Below, piece by piece: positions 8,706-15,676 of a stretch of DNA of 22,416 nt. Position 1 is the stretch's first letter, and the number at the start of each line of letters is the position of its first letter. Position numbers and translations under genes: made by a program. The notes beneath the pieces are model-generated. The model saw only the letters and a list, made by a program, of their open reading frames with translations, was not told the DNA's origin and ran no database searches. Source of the stretch: Gp6-AA40 sp050742535 (GTDB lineage Bacteria; Acidobacteriota; Vicinamibacteria; Vicinamibacterales; UBA2999); assembly GCA_050742535.1 (NCBI GenBank), contig JBOGIQ010000057.1:1-22416 (forward strand), in the 5' to 3' direction.

Positions 8706-9740
8706 CTATTGTCTCAGTTCCTCGAGATGCTCCGCGAGCAGTTCGTGCAGCCGGCCGAAGCGCGGGTAGCGCTCGAGGTTCGCGCGCACGTAATTGAGCG
8801 TGCGCGGCATGTACTGGATGTAAACAGGATTGCGGCGCGAGATGGTCTGGAAACCGAACGTGCCCAGCGCCTTCAGGTTGCGCTGGATGGCCATCAGATC
8901 GAACCGGCGGCGGAACCCGTGGGCATCGCCTCCCTGCCGCTGCAGCGCCAGGAAAAACGCGATCAGGTCGTCGACCTCGTCTTCGGTCAAATCGACGTAC
9001 GAGTCGCGCAGCAGCGACACCAGATCGTAGGTGTCCGGTCCCATGCGCGCGTCCTGGAAATCGATGATGTAGAGCTGCTCCTCGTGCAGCATCAGATTGC
9101 GGCTGTGATAATCGCGATGGCAGAGAACGCGCGGCTCGGCGGCGAGCTCGTCGACGATCGACGTGAACTCGTCGGCCAGCGCGGCGCGCGTGGCCGCGGT
9201 CAATGCGATACCGCGATACCCTTCGAGGAAGTTCTTCGTGAAGAAGTCCAGTTCCCACGTCAGCTTCGCCACATCGAACGAGATCGCAAAGGGCGGATAC
9301 CCGCCCGCGGCCATCTCCGCGCCGCGCCGCTGCAGCGTCTCGATCAGCGTGACGGCCTGGCGGTAGAGCGCCTTGTGTTCCGTTGGCGTTGCCGCACCGA
9401 GATGCGCCTGCAGCGTGACGTCGCCGAGATCCTCGAGACTGATGATCCCGAGCTCATTGGAATACGAGAGGATGGCCGGAATCGGCACGGGAAGCAGGCT
9501 GAGGAGGTCGGCGACGCGCACGAACGTCATCGACCGGAACTCGATCGGCCCGGGATGCACGGCGAGCACCTGCGAGCCGTCGTCCGGGATGTGGACGCGG
9601 AAGTAGCGGCGGTCCGACGCGTCTCCGGTCAGCGGAACCACGCGCGCGCCGCTCAGCCCGCGGTCGTCGAGGAATTCGTCGATGCGCGCGCGAATCCCGG
9701 CACCGTCGTCCGTTCGCCGCTCGGCGTTCACAGCGAACAT
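8706..9740 (-). CDS. amgK: APH-family sugar kinase, AmgK-like (MurNAc/GlcNAc anomeric kinase)
   Basis: 344 residues, aminoglycoside phosphotransferase (APH) fold. The N-lobe carries GDASDRRYFRV (39-49), a motif typical of AmgK-like kinases rather than drug-resistance APH enzymes. The C-lobe has the catalytic loop HRDYHSRN (208-215; D210 catalytic, N215 metal) and IDFQDARMGPDTYD with D227 for Mg. In Pseudomonas putida AmgK phosphorylates MurNAc at C1 in a fosfomycin-relevant recycling route, and its partner MurU makes UDP-MurNAc. The direct pairing with a nucleotidyltransferase here supports that role. The start is ambiguous: ATG at 9740 overlaps the upstream gene by 13 bases, while GTG at 9731 gives a GTGA stop/start overlap. 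Either way the two are translationally coupled. The true substrate could be another sugar. Confidence 0.82.
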   Translation of the reverse strand: MFAVNAERRTDDGAGIRARIDEFLDDRGLSGARVVPLTGDASDRRYFRVHIPDDGSQVLAVHPGPIEFRSMTFVRVADLLSLLPVPIPAILSYSNELGIISLEDLGDVTLQAHLGAATPTEHKALYRQAVTLIETLQRRGAEMAAGGYPPFAISFDVAKLTWELDFFTKNFLEGYRGIALTAATRAALADEFTSIVDELAAEPRVLCHRDYHSRNLMLHEEQLYIIDFQDARMGPDTYDLVSLLRDSYVDLTEDEVDDLIAFFLALQRQGGDAHGFRRRFDLMAIQRNLKALGTFGFQTISRRNPVYIQYMPRTLNYVRANLERYPRFGRLHELLAEHLEELRQ

Positions 9741-10714
9741 ACCGCCAGACCGTCGATCACGCGCTCACCGGGCGCACGCTCCTCGGTCGGCACGCGCAGC
9801 GTCACGCCGTGCCACGAGGTGTCCGCCGGCACGACGACGCCGTCGGTCACCACGCACTCTTTCAGCATCGCCCCCGCGTGCACGACCACATCGTCCCACA
9901 ACACCGAGCGTTCGACGCTGGCACTAAAGTCCACCCGGCTGTTCACGCCTGCGCAGGGTAGACCGTCGCGATCGGCCAGGATCAGCGCGGTGTTCAGATA
10001 GTCGGCCGGCGTCCCGATATCGAGGAAGTCCGCCTCGGTCCGGAACAGGCGGATGCTTCCCGGCTGCGCTGCGGCGAGCGCCGCATACAGTGCGCCGACC
10101 TGGTATGGCGTCCCGGCCGGGACTGCGGCAAAAGCGCCCGGAACGGCGACCTGCACACCGATGAAGTGAAACGACGGCACCGCCGATCCGCGCGGAACGA
10201 AGCCGGTGAAGCGTCCTTCCGCATCTGCCGCGACGCCGCCGTATTTCCCGGGCTCGGTATTCGGAATGACGGCCATCGTCACCAGCGCACCCGACGAGTG
10301 GTGATCGGCGACAAGAGCCGCGAGATCGACGTCGGTCAGCGTGTCGCCGTTAACGATCAGAAACGACCCGCGCGAGTCATCAACGCTGCTCGCGGACCTA
10401 ACAAGGTCCGCGCCACGATCACTGAGCAGCGGCAGCGCACGGCGGGGACCGCCTGCGGATCCGAGGACCGGCATTTCCCACGAGTATCGGACCCGCAGGC
10501 CGATGTCGCTGCCGTCGCCGATCGCCCGAGTCAGCGTGTGCGGCAGGTGGTGCAGGTTCAACACCGCGTCGCGGACGCCCGCGCGCTCCAGCCAGCGCAG
10601 GATCCGGCGCGCCAGCGGTTCGTTGCCGAGCGGGAGCGCGCCCTTGGCGCGGACCAAGGAGAGCGGGCGCAGACGCGTGCCGAGGCCGGCGGTGAGGACG
10701 AGAGCGGGAATCAT
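9728..10714 (-). CDS. murU: Sugar-1-phosphate nucleotidyltransferase, MurU-like
   Basis: 328 residues. The Rossmann-like NTP-transferase domain opens MIPALVLTAGLGTRLRPLSL with the nucleotide-binding signature GLGTRLRP at 10-17 and K24 in place. The metal-binding VNGD is at 121-124 and a sugar-site aspartate occurs in FLDIGTPADYL. In P. putida MurU (about 220 residues) converts MurNAc-1-phosphate plus UTP to UDP-MurNAc. This protein is about 100 residues longer, with a C-terminal tail (SRVDFSASVERSVLWDDVVV onward) resembling the beta-helix of mannose-1-phosphate guanylyltransferases, so a different sugar or NTP is possible. It overlaps the AmgK-like kinase and begins 26 bases after the CYTH gene. 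The symbol rests mainly on this kinase partnership. Confidence 0.72.
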   Translation of the reverse strand: MIPALVLTAGLGTRLRPLSLVRAKGALPLGNEPLARRILRWLERAGVRDAVLNLHHLPHTLTRAIGDGSDIGLRVRYSWEMPVLGSAGGPRRALPLLSDRGADLVRSASSVDDSRGSFLIVNGDTLTDVDLAALVADHHSSGALVTMAVIPNTEPGKYGGVAADAEGRFTGFVPRGSAVPSFHFIGVQVAVPGAFAAVPAGTPYQVGALYAALAAAQPGSIRLFRTEADFLDIGTPADYLNTALILADRDGLPCAGVNSRVDFSASVERSVLWDDVVVHAGAMLKECVVTDGVVVPADTSWHGVTLRVPTEERAPGERVIDGLAVCSL

Positions 10715-10731
10715 TGAATTCGAACGGTAAA

Positions 10732-10751
10732 GGCCGACCTTCAGGCCGGCC
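10732..10751. repeat. Dispersed palindrome, copy 3 (variant), carrying the CYTH stop codon
   Basis: GGCCGACCTTCAGGCCGGCC, a variant of the 18-base palindrome with the same TTCA centre and one mismatch between the 8-base arms. The minus-strand TGA of the centre (10741-10743) is the stop codon of the CYTH gene, as in copy 2 for rimO. It lies in the 26-base spacer before the MurU-like gene. Confidence 0.75.
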
Positions 10752-11325
10752 CGAACACCATGTGATCGCCGCGAAGTCCAAACTCGTGGCGGTGTTTCAT
10801 GAACAGACGATAGTAGGAATCGACGATGAAATCAGCGGGCGAGCGCCCGAGCGCCGCCGTCAACGCGTGGATAGCCTGTTCGTCGCCTTCGAGCTCGACG
10901 TAGGTTCCGACCGGCGTCTCGTCGATGGCGATGACCGCACCGGCGACGGAAAACTCTTCCCGGTATTTCTGATACCGGAACCAGGGCCGCAGCCCGAGCA
11001 CGTCGAACGCCTGCTTCACCGCGTCGCCGTTCTCAACGCGCGTCTCGTGCTCCTCGCGCACCTTCATCGCCCCGGGCTGCACCGGCCCTTTGACCGTCAA
11101 CGTCGTCGTATCCGGCGCGCCGCTCCATCGCTCGGTGCGCAGGCGGACAACGGATCCCTTGTGGCGAAGCATCTCGTCGGGCGTGTCGTAGAGGGAGTCG
11201 TCCTGAAGGCGCCGCGCGTGCGCCGGCGCGGCGCCGAGCGCCAGGATTGCCGCGCGCGCGGCGGCTGCAGTGGGGAAGAGGAGTTTAACTTCGCGCTCGA
11301 CCAAGAAAATAGCCTCAGGAGGCAT
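10741..11325 (-). CDS. CYTH-domain protein (class IV adenylate cyclase/thiamine triphosphatase fold)
   Basis: 194 residues. The CYTH signature ExExK is present near the N-terminus as EREVK (E10, E12, K14), followed by charged beta strands typical of the tunnel fold (VRLRTER, LTVKGP, REEHETRVEN, YQKYREEF, AIDETPVGTYVELEG). CYTH enzymes bind triphosphates with divalent metal. Bacterial members are adenylate cyclases of class IV, thiamine triphosphatases or inorganic triphosphatases, and sequence alone does not decide. The ELEG motif of the VGTYVELEGDE segment is strong in CyaB-type members. The start ATG at 11325 is preceded by AGGAGG at 4 bases, but this site lies in the stem of an 11-bp hairpin. 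A TTG at codon 8 is an alternative start if the hairpin acts as the htrA terminator. The stop lies in a dispersed palindrome. Confidence 0.86.
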   Translation of the reverse strand: MPPEAIFLVEREVKLLFPTAAAARAAILALGAAPAHARRLQDDSLYDTPDEMLRHKGSVVRLRTERWSGAPDTTTLTVKGPVQPGAMKVREEHETRVENGDAVKQAFDVLGLRPWFRYQKYREEFSVAGAVIAIDETPVGTYVELEGDEQAIHALTAALGRSPADFIVDSYYRLFMKHRHEFGLRGDHMVFGPA

Positions 11326-11340
11326 CGTACCTCCTGAGGC
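11312..11340 (-). promoter_or_regulatory. Hairpin enclosing the Shine-Dalgarno and start codon of the CYTH gene
   Basis: On the minus strand an 11-bp perfect stem (GCCTCAGGAGG and CCTCCTGAGGC) closes the 7-base loop TACGATG. The AGGAGG Shine-Dalgarno is in the 5' arm and the ATG is at the loop end. TATTTTCTT follows the stem, so the same structure could act as an intrinsic terminator for htrA. It could also repress translation of the CYTH gene. Both readings are inferences from base pairing. Confidence 0.6.
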
Positions 11341-11364
11341 CTGATCCCTGAGCCCTGATCCCTG
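11330..11364 (-). repeat. Heptamer tandem array after htrA
   Basis: Five consecutive 7-base units on the minus strand: CAGGGAT, CAGGGCT, CAGGGAT, CAGGCCT, CAGGAGG. It starts 4 bases after the htrA stop and runs into the hairpin stem, so the last unit also supplies the AGGAGG of the CYTH gene. The units match those of the array at 14250-14298, in opposite orientation. Confidence 0.78.
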
Positions 11365-11368
11365 GGCT

Positions 11369-12970
11369 CTATTCCTTGGTCACCGTCAAGAACATCTCCT
11401 GCGGACCCTCGCGGAAGTTGCGGATCACCCGCAGGTGCGCGGTGCCGCCGGCCGGAATGTTCTTCAGCTCGCGCTCCGCGTCGGCCGCCGTGGCAACCGG
11501 CGTCGTCCCGACACGGGTGATGACGTCGCCGCGCCGCAGCTGATCGTTGTAGGCCGCGCTTCCCGGCTCGACTTCCCTGATGATCGCACCGCGTGTGTTG
11601 TTCGGCAGGCGCAGCTGCCGCGCTGCCTCGGCGGTGACGTTTTCGATCGTGATGCCAAAGCCCTTCGGCTTTTCCGGTTCCACACGGCTGGTCTCGGTGG
11701 TCGCACGGCGAGGCGCGCGCCCGCTTTCCTGATCGAGATCAAGCTCCTCGACGGTGATGTTGAGCGTCCGCTGCTGCTTGTTGCGGAGCACCCGCACCGG
11801 AATCGTGGTTCCCGGCTTGGTCTTCATGACGGACTGCACGAGATCGTTGCTGCTCTTCACCGGCTGTCCGTTCCACGAGAGGATCACGTCGCCGAGCTCG
11901 ACGCCGGCCTTCTGCGCCGGACCGTCCTGGATGATCGTGACCAGCGCGCCGTTCTTCTCCTTCAGACCGAACGATTCGAGCGTCTTGCGCGGAACGTCGC
12001 GCACCTGGACCCCGACCCGCCCGCGGGTGACCTTTCCGGCCGAGCGCAGCTGCGGCAGGATGTCGCGGATGGCATTGCTTGGAATCGCGAACCCGACCCC
12101 CATGTTCCCCTGCGAGAGCCCGGTCGTCGCGATCGCCGTGTTCACGCCGATGACCTCACCGCGCAGATTGATCAGCGGACCGCCCGAGTTGCCGGGATTG
12201 ATCGCCGCGTCCGTCTGCAGGACCTCCGCCCGGCGCGAATCCGCCAGCTCGAGCTGGTTCGGCCGGTTGCCGCTGATGACGCCGACGCTGACGGTGTGAT
12301 CGAGCCCGAACGGGTTGCCGATGGCCATCACCCAGTCACCCGGCTGCATCTGCCCCGAGTCGCCCCACTTCACGGTCGGCAGATCGTGCGACGGCTTCTG
12401 CGTCAGCTGGATGAGCGCGCTGTCGGTCAGCTGATCGCTGCCGATGACTTTCGCGTCGTACTCCTGATCGTCGTCCTCGCCGTAGAGCGACACCCGGATC
12501 TTGATCGCACCGTCGACGACGTGGTGGTTCGTCAGGATGAGCCCCGCCTTGTCGATGATGAACCCGGTGCCCGCGGCGCGCACCAGCTCCTCCCGCGGCT
12601 CCTGACGACGCGGGGCGTCGTCGTCGCCCTGTCCGCGACCACTACCACCACCACCGCGGCCACCGCCGCCAAAGAACCGGTCGAGCAGACCGTTGGGATC
12701 GTCGCCGAAGAACTCGCTGAGGTCGCGCGCCTGCTGCAGCGATTCGGTCCGGATGTTCACCACGGCGGGCGAGACCATGTTGGCGACCTCGCGGAACGTC
12801 GTCGCGGTGACGGGGCCGGTGATCGGCGCGCTGTTTACGGCCGGTGCGGCGGTCTGCGCCGAGCTCTGTGACGTCAGATCGAGACGGGAGGCCAGGACCA
12901 TCCCGACCATCACGCTCGCCACCACGGCGAGCAGAAAATAGAAGAACGTAGATTTGTTACGGTTAACCAT
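11369..12970 (-). CDS. htrA: HtrA/DegP-type serine protease, membrane anchored, two PDZ domains
   Basis: 533 residues from ATG. The N-terminus NRNKSTFFYFLLAVVASVMV is a membrane anchor or uncleaved signal, so the protease faces the periplasm. The trypsin-like domain has the triad H150 (TNHHVV), D183 (TDSALIQL) and S262 (NPGNSGGPL). A Gly/Arg-rich loop (FFGGGGRGGGGSGRGQG) precedes it. Two PDZ domains follow at about 300-390 and 430-525, the second ending with FREGPQEMFLTVTKE. HtrA proteins degrade or refold misfolded envelope proteins under stress. Start choice: ATG at 12970 has GGAGG 5 bases upstream; a TTG at 12982, 12 bases further up, also has GAGGAGG and would add 4 residues. It follows the M24 peptidase on the same strand with a gap of about 70 bases. 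Confidence 0.94.
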   Translation of the reverse strand: MVNRNKSTFFYFLLAVVASVMVGMVLASRLDLTSQSSAQTAAPAVNSAPITGPVTATTFREVANMVSPAVVNIRTESLQQARDLSEFFGDDPNGLLDRFFGGGGRGGGGSGRGQGDDDAPRRQEPREELVRAAGTGFIIDKAGLILTNHHVVDGAIKIRVSLYGEDDDQEYDAKVIGSDQLTDSALIQLTQKPSHDLPTVKWGDSGQMQPGDWVMAIGNPFGLDHTVSVGVISGNRPNQLELADSRRAEVLQTDAAINPGNSGGPLINLRGEVIGVNTAIATTGLSQGNMGVGFAIPSNAIRDILPQLRSAGKVTRGRVGVQVRDVPRKTLESFGLKEKNGALVTIIQDGPAQKAGVELGDVILSWNGQPVKSSNDLVQSVMKTKPGTTIPVRVLRNKQQRTLNITVEELDLDQESGRAPRRATTETSRVEPEKPKGFGITIENVTAEAARQLRLPNNTRGAIIREVEPGSAAYNDQLRRGDVITRVGTTPVATAADAERELKNIPAGGTAHLRVIRNFREGPQEMFLTVTKE

Positions 12971-13008
12971 CGGAGCCTCCAAGAACCCTCCTCACACTCA
13001 ACGGGGTA

Positions 13009-13053
13009 TCTCTTAAAGCAATGTCTCTTAAAGCAATGTCTCTTAAAGCAGTG
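13009..13053. repeat. 15-bp unit repeated three times over a stop codon
   Basis: Three units on the plus strand: TCTCTTAAAGCAATG twice, then TCTCTTAAAGCAGTG. On the minus strand they read the end of the M24 peptidase (T-L-L-stop) followed by two in-frame copies E-T-L-L-stop. The unit is a multiple of three, so all three TAA stops are in one frame. It looks like recent local duplication, with one base difference. Confidence 0.9.
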
Positions 13054-14224
13054 TCACGATGTCCGTCTGGCGCTCGCCGCTGACCACCGCGTCGCGTTCG
13101 CCGCGATACACGTTGATCTCGGTGCGCACGCCGAAGCGTTCGAAATAAAGACCTGGTTCGATCGTAAAACCTGTCCTGGGGACGAGCCGCCGCTCGTCGT
13201 GCGTCTCGTAGTCGTCGAGATGCGTCCCATTACCATGGACGTTTTCGCCGAGGCTGTGGCCGGTACGATGCAGCACGTATTGTCCGTAGCCACTATCCTC
13301 GAGCACCTGCCGCGCCGCACGATCGACCTGCCATCCGCGTAAGTCCTCCCCGGCCGCCGCGCGCTCCTGTACCAGCCGGACGGCGGTATCGCGCGCGTTC
13401 ACGATGGCGGCAAACGCCGCGGCCGGTTCCGCCGGCACCTGACGCGCGGTCGCTCCGACCCAGGTGATATCAGCAAAAACAGCACCCCGCTGTGCCTTTT
13501 TCCCCCACAAGTCGAGCAGCAGGACCTCGTCGGCGGTGATCACCCGGTTGTGCTCGGCAGTCGGCAGATAGTGCGGGTTCCCGGCGTTTGCCCCCACGGC
13601 GACCACGGGCGGGGCGTCGCTGACGAGACCCTCATCCTGGAACCAGCCCACCATCAGCTGCTGCAGATCGTATTCCGTCTGTCGGCTCCCACCTGCCAGC
13701 GCTCTAGAGGCCTCCGCAAACGCCTTGTCCTTGATCCGATACAGCGCCGCGGACGCTTCCTGGTGCAGTGCCAGCTGCTCCGCCGACCAGGTAGCCTCGA
13801 ACTGTTGGACGAGATCTCCGGACGAAACGATTTCGACCCCCCGTTTCCGCACGGCCTCAGCGGTACCGGCGTCCACCCGGGAGACGTAAGGAATGGCGCA
13901 GTCGGGCGAATACTCCATCGCCACCCGCCTGGCGTCTTCCAGCAGAGTCGTCAGACCGGCGTCCAGCTGCTGGCGGCCGGCGTAGACGAGCCGGGCTCCC
14001 GGCAGGTGATCGAGATTGTGCTGCTCGATGGCGTGTACCAGCGCGCGCGGTTCACCGACTGCTGGAATCAGGTAATACCAGCGGCGTGTCGTCATGTGCG
14101 CGCCGCCGGCCAGGCCGGTCATCTGCTGCGCGATCGGATTCGAGCCGTGGAAGTCGTACAGCAGCCACCCGTCGAGGCGGTCTGCAGCCAGTGCCCGTTG
14201 AATCGCAGGGACATCCAGGGGCAT
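13043..14224 (-). CDS. M24 family Xaa-Pro aminopeptidase/dipeptidase
   Basis: 393 residues. The N-terminal creatinase/prolidase-like domain spans about 1-150 (RLDGWLLYDFHGSNPIAQ). The pita-bread catalytic domain carries five metal ligands: D238 (LLLDLWG), D252 (FADITWVG), H323 (RTGHSLGENVHG), E356 (TIEPGLY) and E369 (RTEINVY). These indicate an intact dinuclear metallopeptidase that removes or cleaves residues next to proline. No signal peptide is seen, so it is probably cytoplasmic. The ATG at 14224 is followed by a plausible N-terminus. It lies upstream of htrA on the same strand. The 3' end is duplicated: its last codons and stop form the first unit of a 15-bp triplication. It cannot be assigned further to PepP or PepQ without comparison. 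Confidence 0.93.
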   Translation of the reverse strand: MPLDVPAIQRALAADRLDGWLLYDFHGSNPIAQQMTGLAGGAHMTTRRWYYLIPAVGEPRALVHAIEQHNLDHLPGARLVYAGRQQLDAGLTTLLEDARRVAMEYSPDCAIPYVSRVDAGTAEAVRKRGVEIVSSGDLVQQFEATWSAEQLALHQEASAALYRIKDKAFAEASRALAGGSRQTEYDLQQLMVGWFQDEGLVSDAPPVVAVGANAGNPHYLPTAEHNRVITADEVLLLDLWGKKAQRGAVFADITWVGATARQVPAEPAAAFAAIVNARDTAVRLVQERAAAGEDLRGWQVDRAARQVLEDSGYGQYVLHRTGHSLGENVHGNGTHLDDYETHDERRLVPRTGFTIEPGLYFERFGVRTEINVYRGERDAVVSGERQTDIVTLL

Positions 14225-14249
14225 TAAGTCAGTATAAGAGAGCTGGGCG

Positions 14250-14298
14250 CAGGAATCAGGGCTCTGGGTTCAGGGTTCAGGGTTCAGGGCTCAGGATT
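14250..14298 (+). repeat. Heptamer tandem array before the DUF4870-like gene
   Basis: Seven consecutive 7-base units: CAGGAAT, CAGGGCT, CTGGGTT, CAGGGTT, CAGGGTT, CAGGGCT, CAGGATT. It fills most of the gap between the divergent M24 peptidase and membrane-protein genes, so any promoter for either must lie in or beside it. The same unit family occurs in the array at 11330-11364. Confidence 0.88.
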
Positions 14299-14311
14299 GC
14301 AGCAAAATGCG

Positions 14312-14680
14312 ATGGTGTCCGCGACCGAGATGAGTTCTACCGGCCTTTCGCTGCGGCTGGCGGCATCGCTGGCGTACGCCGGATGGTGGGTGACGGGGGC
14401 AATTCTCTGGTTTGTCGAACGCCGAGACCGGAGGATCCGCTTTCACGCCGCGCAGTCGCTCGCCGCGTTCGGCATCGTCGCGTTTCTGATCCTGGCCTTC
14501 GGCGCGCTCGCGCTCGCGTCGCTGTCGCTGCTGCCGGCGGCGTTCACTCTGTTTCTCTGGGCCGCGATCGCGACGTGGGCGGGCGGCATTGCCCTGTGGA
14601 TCGTCGCGCTGTGGAAAGCGGCGACGGGACACGCGTGGCGCATCCCAATCGCCGCTGATCTTGCGGATCGAATTGTGTGA
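14312..14680 (+). CDS. Small membrane protein, DUF4870-like
   Basis: 122 residues from ATG at 14312; a TTG at 14297 and an ATG at 14330 are alternatives, and no strong Shine-Dalgarno settles it. The protein has three hydrophobic segments: LAASLAYAGWWVTGAILWFV, then AAFGIVAFLILAFGALALAS and FTLFLWAAIATWAGGIALWI. A charged loop ERRDRRIRFHAAQSL, with the R-x-H-x-x-Q pattern common to DUF4870/Tic20-like proteins, sits between the first two. Function is unknown; membrane location is clear. Its stop is 2 bases before a dispersed palindrome that separates it from a convergent secreted-protein gene. The start is the least certain part. Confidence 0.78.
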   Translation: MVSATEMSSTGLSLRLAASLAYAGWWVTGAILWFVERRDRRIRFHAAQSLAAFGIVAFLILAFGALALASLSLLPAAFTLFLWAAIATWAGGIALWIVALWKAATGHAWRIPIAADLADRIV

Positions 14681-14682
14681 CG

Positions 14683-14700
14683 GTCCGCCTAAAGGTGGAC
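14683..14700. repeat. Dispersed palindrome, copy 4 (variant), between convergent genes
   Basis: GTCCGCCTAAAGGTGGAC on the plus strand, with ACACTAC after it; on the minus strand this gives GTAGTGTCC before the arm, like the GTAGTGTCC at copy 2. One arm base pair is a G-T wobble rather than G-C. Lying in a 28-base gap between convergent stops, it could act as a shared transcription end, but no T tract follows. Confidence 0.75.
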
Positions 14701-14708
14701 ACTACGCC

Positions 14709-15140
14709 CTAAGAGCTGAACTTCGGCACCTGCTTCGGCTTCACCTTGCCGTTCGAATGCGCGAACATGGTCATCTTGCGCACCCCGGGGGCCGACATGT
14801 CAGCATGGCTCGGACTCTTCAGTGTCACGTCAACGACGTCTCCGGGCATGAACGGCTTGAGCACACGGAACGACGGCGAGCCGCTGATCGTTTCGCCCTT
14901 CGCGTTGTACCAGTATTCGTCCACTTTGAAGCCGACGAGCGGTCCTGGTGACGTGTTCTTCACCTTGAACGTGGTCACGACAAGGTTGCCGTCCCGTTTC
15001 GTCGCAGCGGGCGTCATTTCGACCGCCGCTTCGCCTTTGAACGGAGTAACAAACTTCGCCGGCGCAGGCGATTGCGCGGCACTCACGGACGCCAGGAGCA
15101 GAACGCCAATGACGGCGACGAGCGTCTGTCTTCGACCCAT
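14709..15140 (-). CDS. Small secreted protein of unknown function
   Basis: 143 residues from ATG at 15140, chosen because GGAGG lies 10 bases upstream and a signal peptide follows directly (GRRQTLVAVIGVLLLASVSA, cut probably near AAQ). A longer in-frame reading to 15305 overlaps the next gene and is low-complexity Arg/Pro, so it is rejected. The mature part is beta-rich: MTPAATKRDGNLVVTTFKVK, NTSPGPLVGFKVDEYWYNAKG and PFMPGDVVDVTLKSP, ending with KVKPKQVPKFSS. This resembles an immunoglobulin-like or FxLYD-type fold in which a substituent conserves SPGPL-GFKVDEYW-type residues, but I do not recognise the family. Probably periplasmic. It faces the membrane-protein gene convergently. Confidence 0.78.
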   Translation of the reverse strand: MGRRQTLVAVIGVLLLASVSAAQSPAPAKFVTPFKGEAAVEMTPAATKRDGNLVVTTFKVKNTSPGPLVGFKVDEYWYNAKGETISGSPSFRVLKPFMPGDVVDVTLKSPSHADMSAPGVRKMTMFAHSNGKVKPKQVPKFSS

Positions 15141-15180
15141 GATGTGGGGCCCTCCAAAACCGCGCCCATTATAGGCTCGA

Positions 15181-15651
15181 TTACATCTCGCCGTTCCAGT
15201 CCTCGGGTTCGGGGTTGGCGGACCGGAAGATCTCCAGGTGCCATTTGCCGCCGCCCCACGGCTCGATGACTTCGGTGGCGACCACGTCCACCAGAATCTC
15301 CGCAAAGGTGCGGCCTTCGGGATCCCCTTCGAGGTGGTAGGCCGCCTCGTCCCAGCCGAAATTCGGATACAAAATCATCGACAGGAACAGGTCGTACCCG
15401 TCGTCGACGACGATGATCTGGCCGCAGGGGCGCTTGATGGTGGAGTGGTAGATCAGGTACTTCTCGGCGCTGTGCGCGCGGATGTAACGCTTCAGCGCGA
15501 ACTCGCGGGCGACGATCTCCTCGACGGCAATCTTCTTTTCCCAGCAGTCGCGGCAGTACCGTTCCTCGCCGCGCGGCTCAGACACCTCTTTCGCGCCGCA
15601 CAGCGCGCACTTCGATTTCGCCACCGTCGCCTTCCGGGCCATGGTGGACAT
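15181..15651 (-). CDS. Zinc-ribbon protein of unknown function
   Basis: 156 residues. An N-terminal zinc ribbon has C15 and C18 (CALC) and C33 and C36 (CRDC), spaced as in small treble-clef or ribbon proteins. The rest is a soluble alpha/beta segment (KRYIRAHSAEKYLIYHSTIK, VVDDGYDLFLSMILYPNFGW, KWHLEIFRSANPEPEDWNGEM) I do not recognise. No signal peptide or membrane segment is present, so it is probably cytoplasmic. Two ATGs are possible, at 15651 and three codons later; Shine-Dalgarno support is weak for both. It is flanked downstream by the secreted protein gene and upstream by the DUF1501 gene on the same strand, with short gaps. No function is assigned. Confidence 0.78.
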   Translation of the reverse strand: MSTMARKATVAKSKCALCGAKEVSEPRGEERYCRDCWEKKIAVEEIVAREFALKRYIRAHSAEKYLIYHSTIKRPCGQIIVVDDGYDLFLSMILYPNFGWDEAAYHLEGDPEGRTFAEILVDVVATEVIEPWGGGKWHLEIFRSANPEPEDWNGEM

Positions 15652-15676
15652 TATATTTCCGGCGGACCCGCCGATC

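Noticed and set aside
11435..12871. A 478-codon open frame opposite htrA
   Set aside because: Antisense to a protease with a complete catalytic triad; no motifs of its own.
15141..15305. N-terminal extension of the secreted protein to 15305
   Set aside because: It would hide the signal peptide, overlaps the zinc-ribbon gene and is Arg/Pro-rich low complexity; GGAGG supports the start at 15140.
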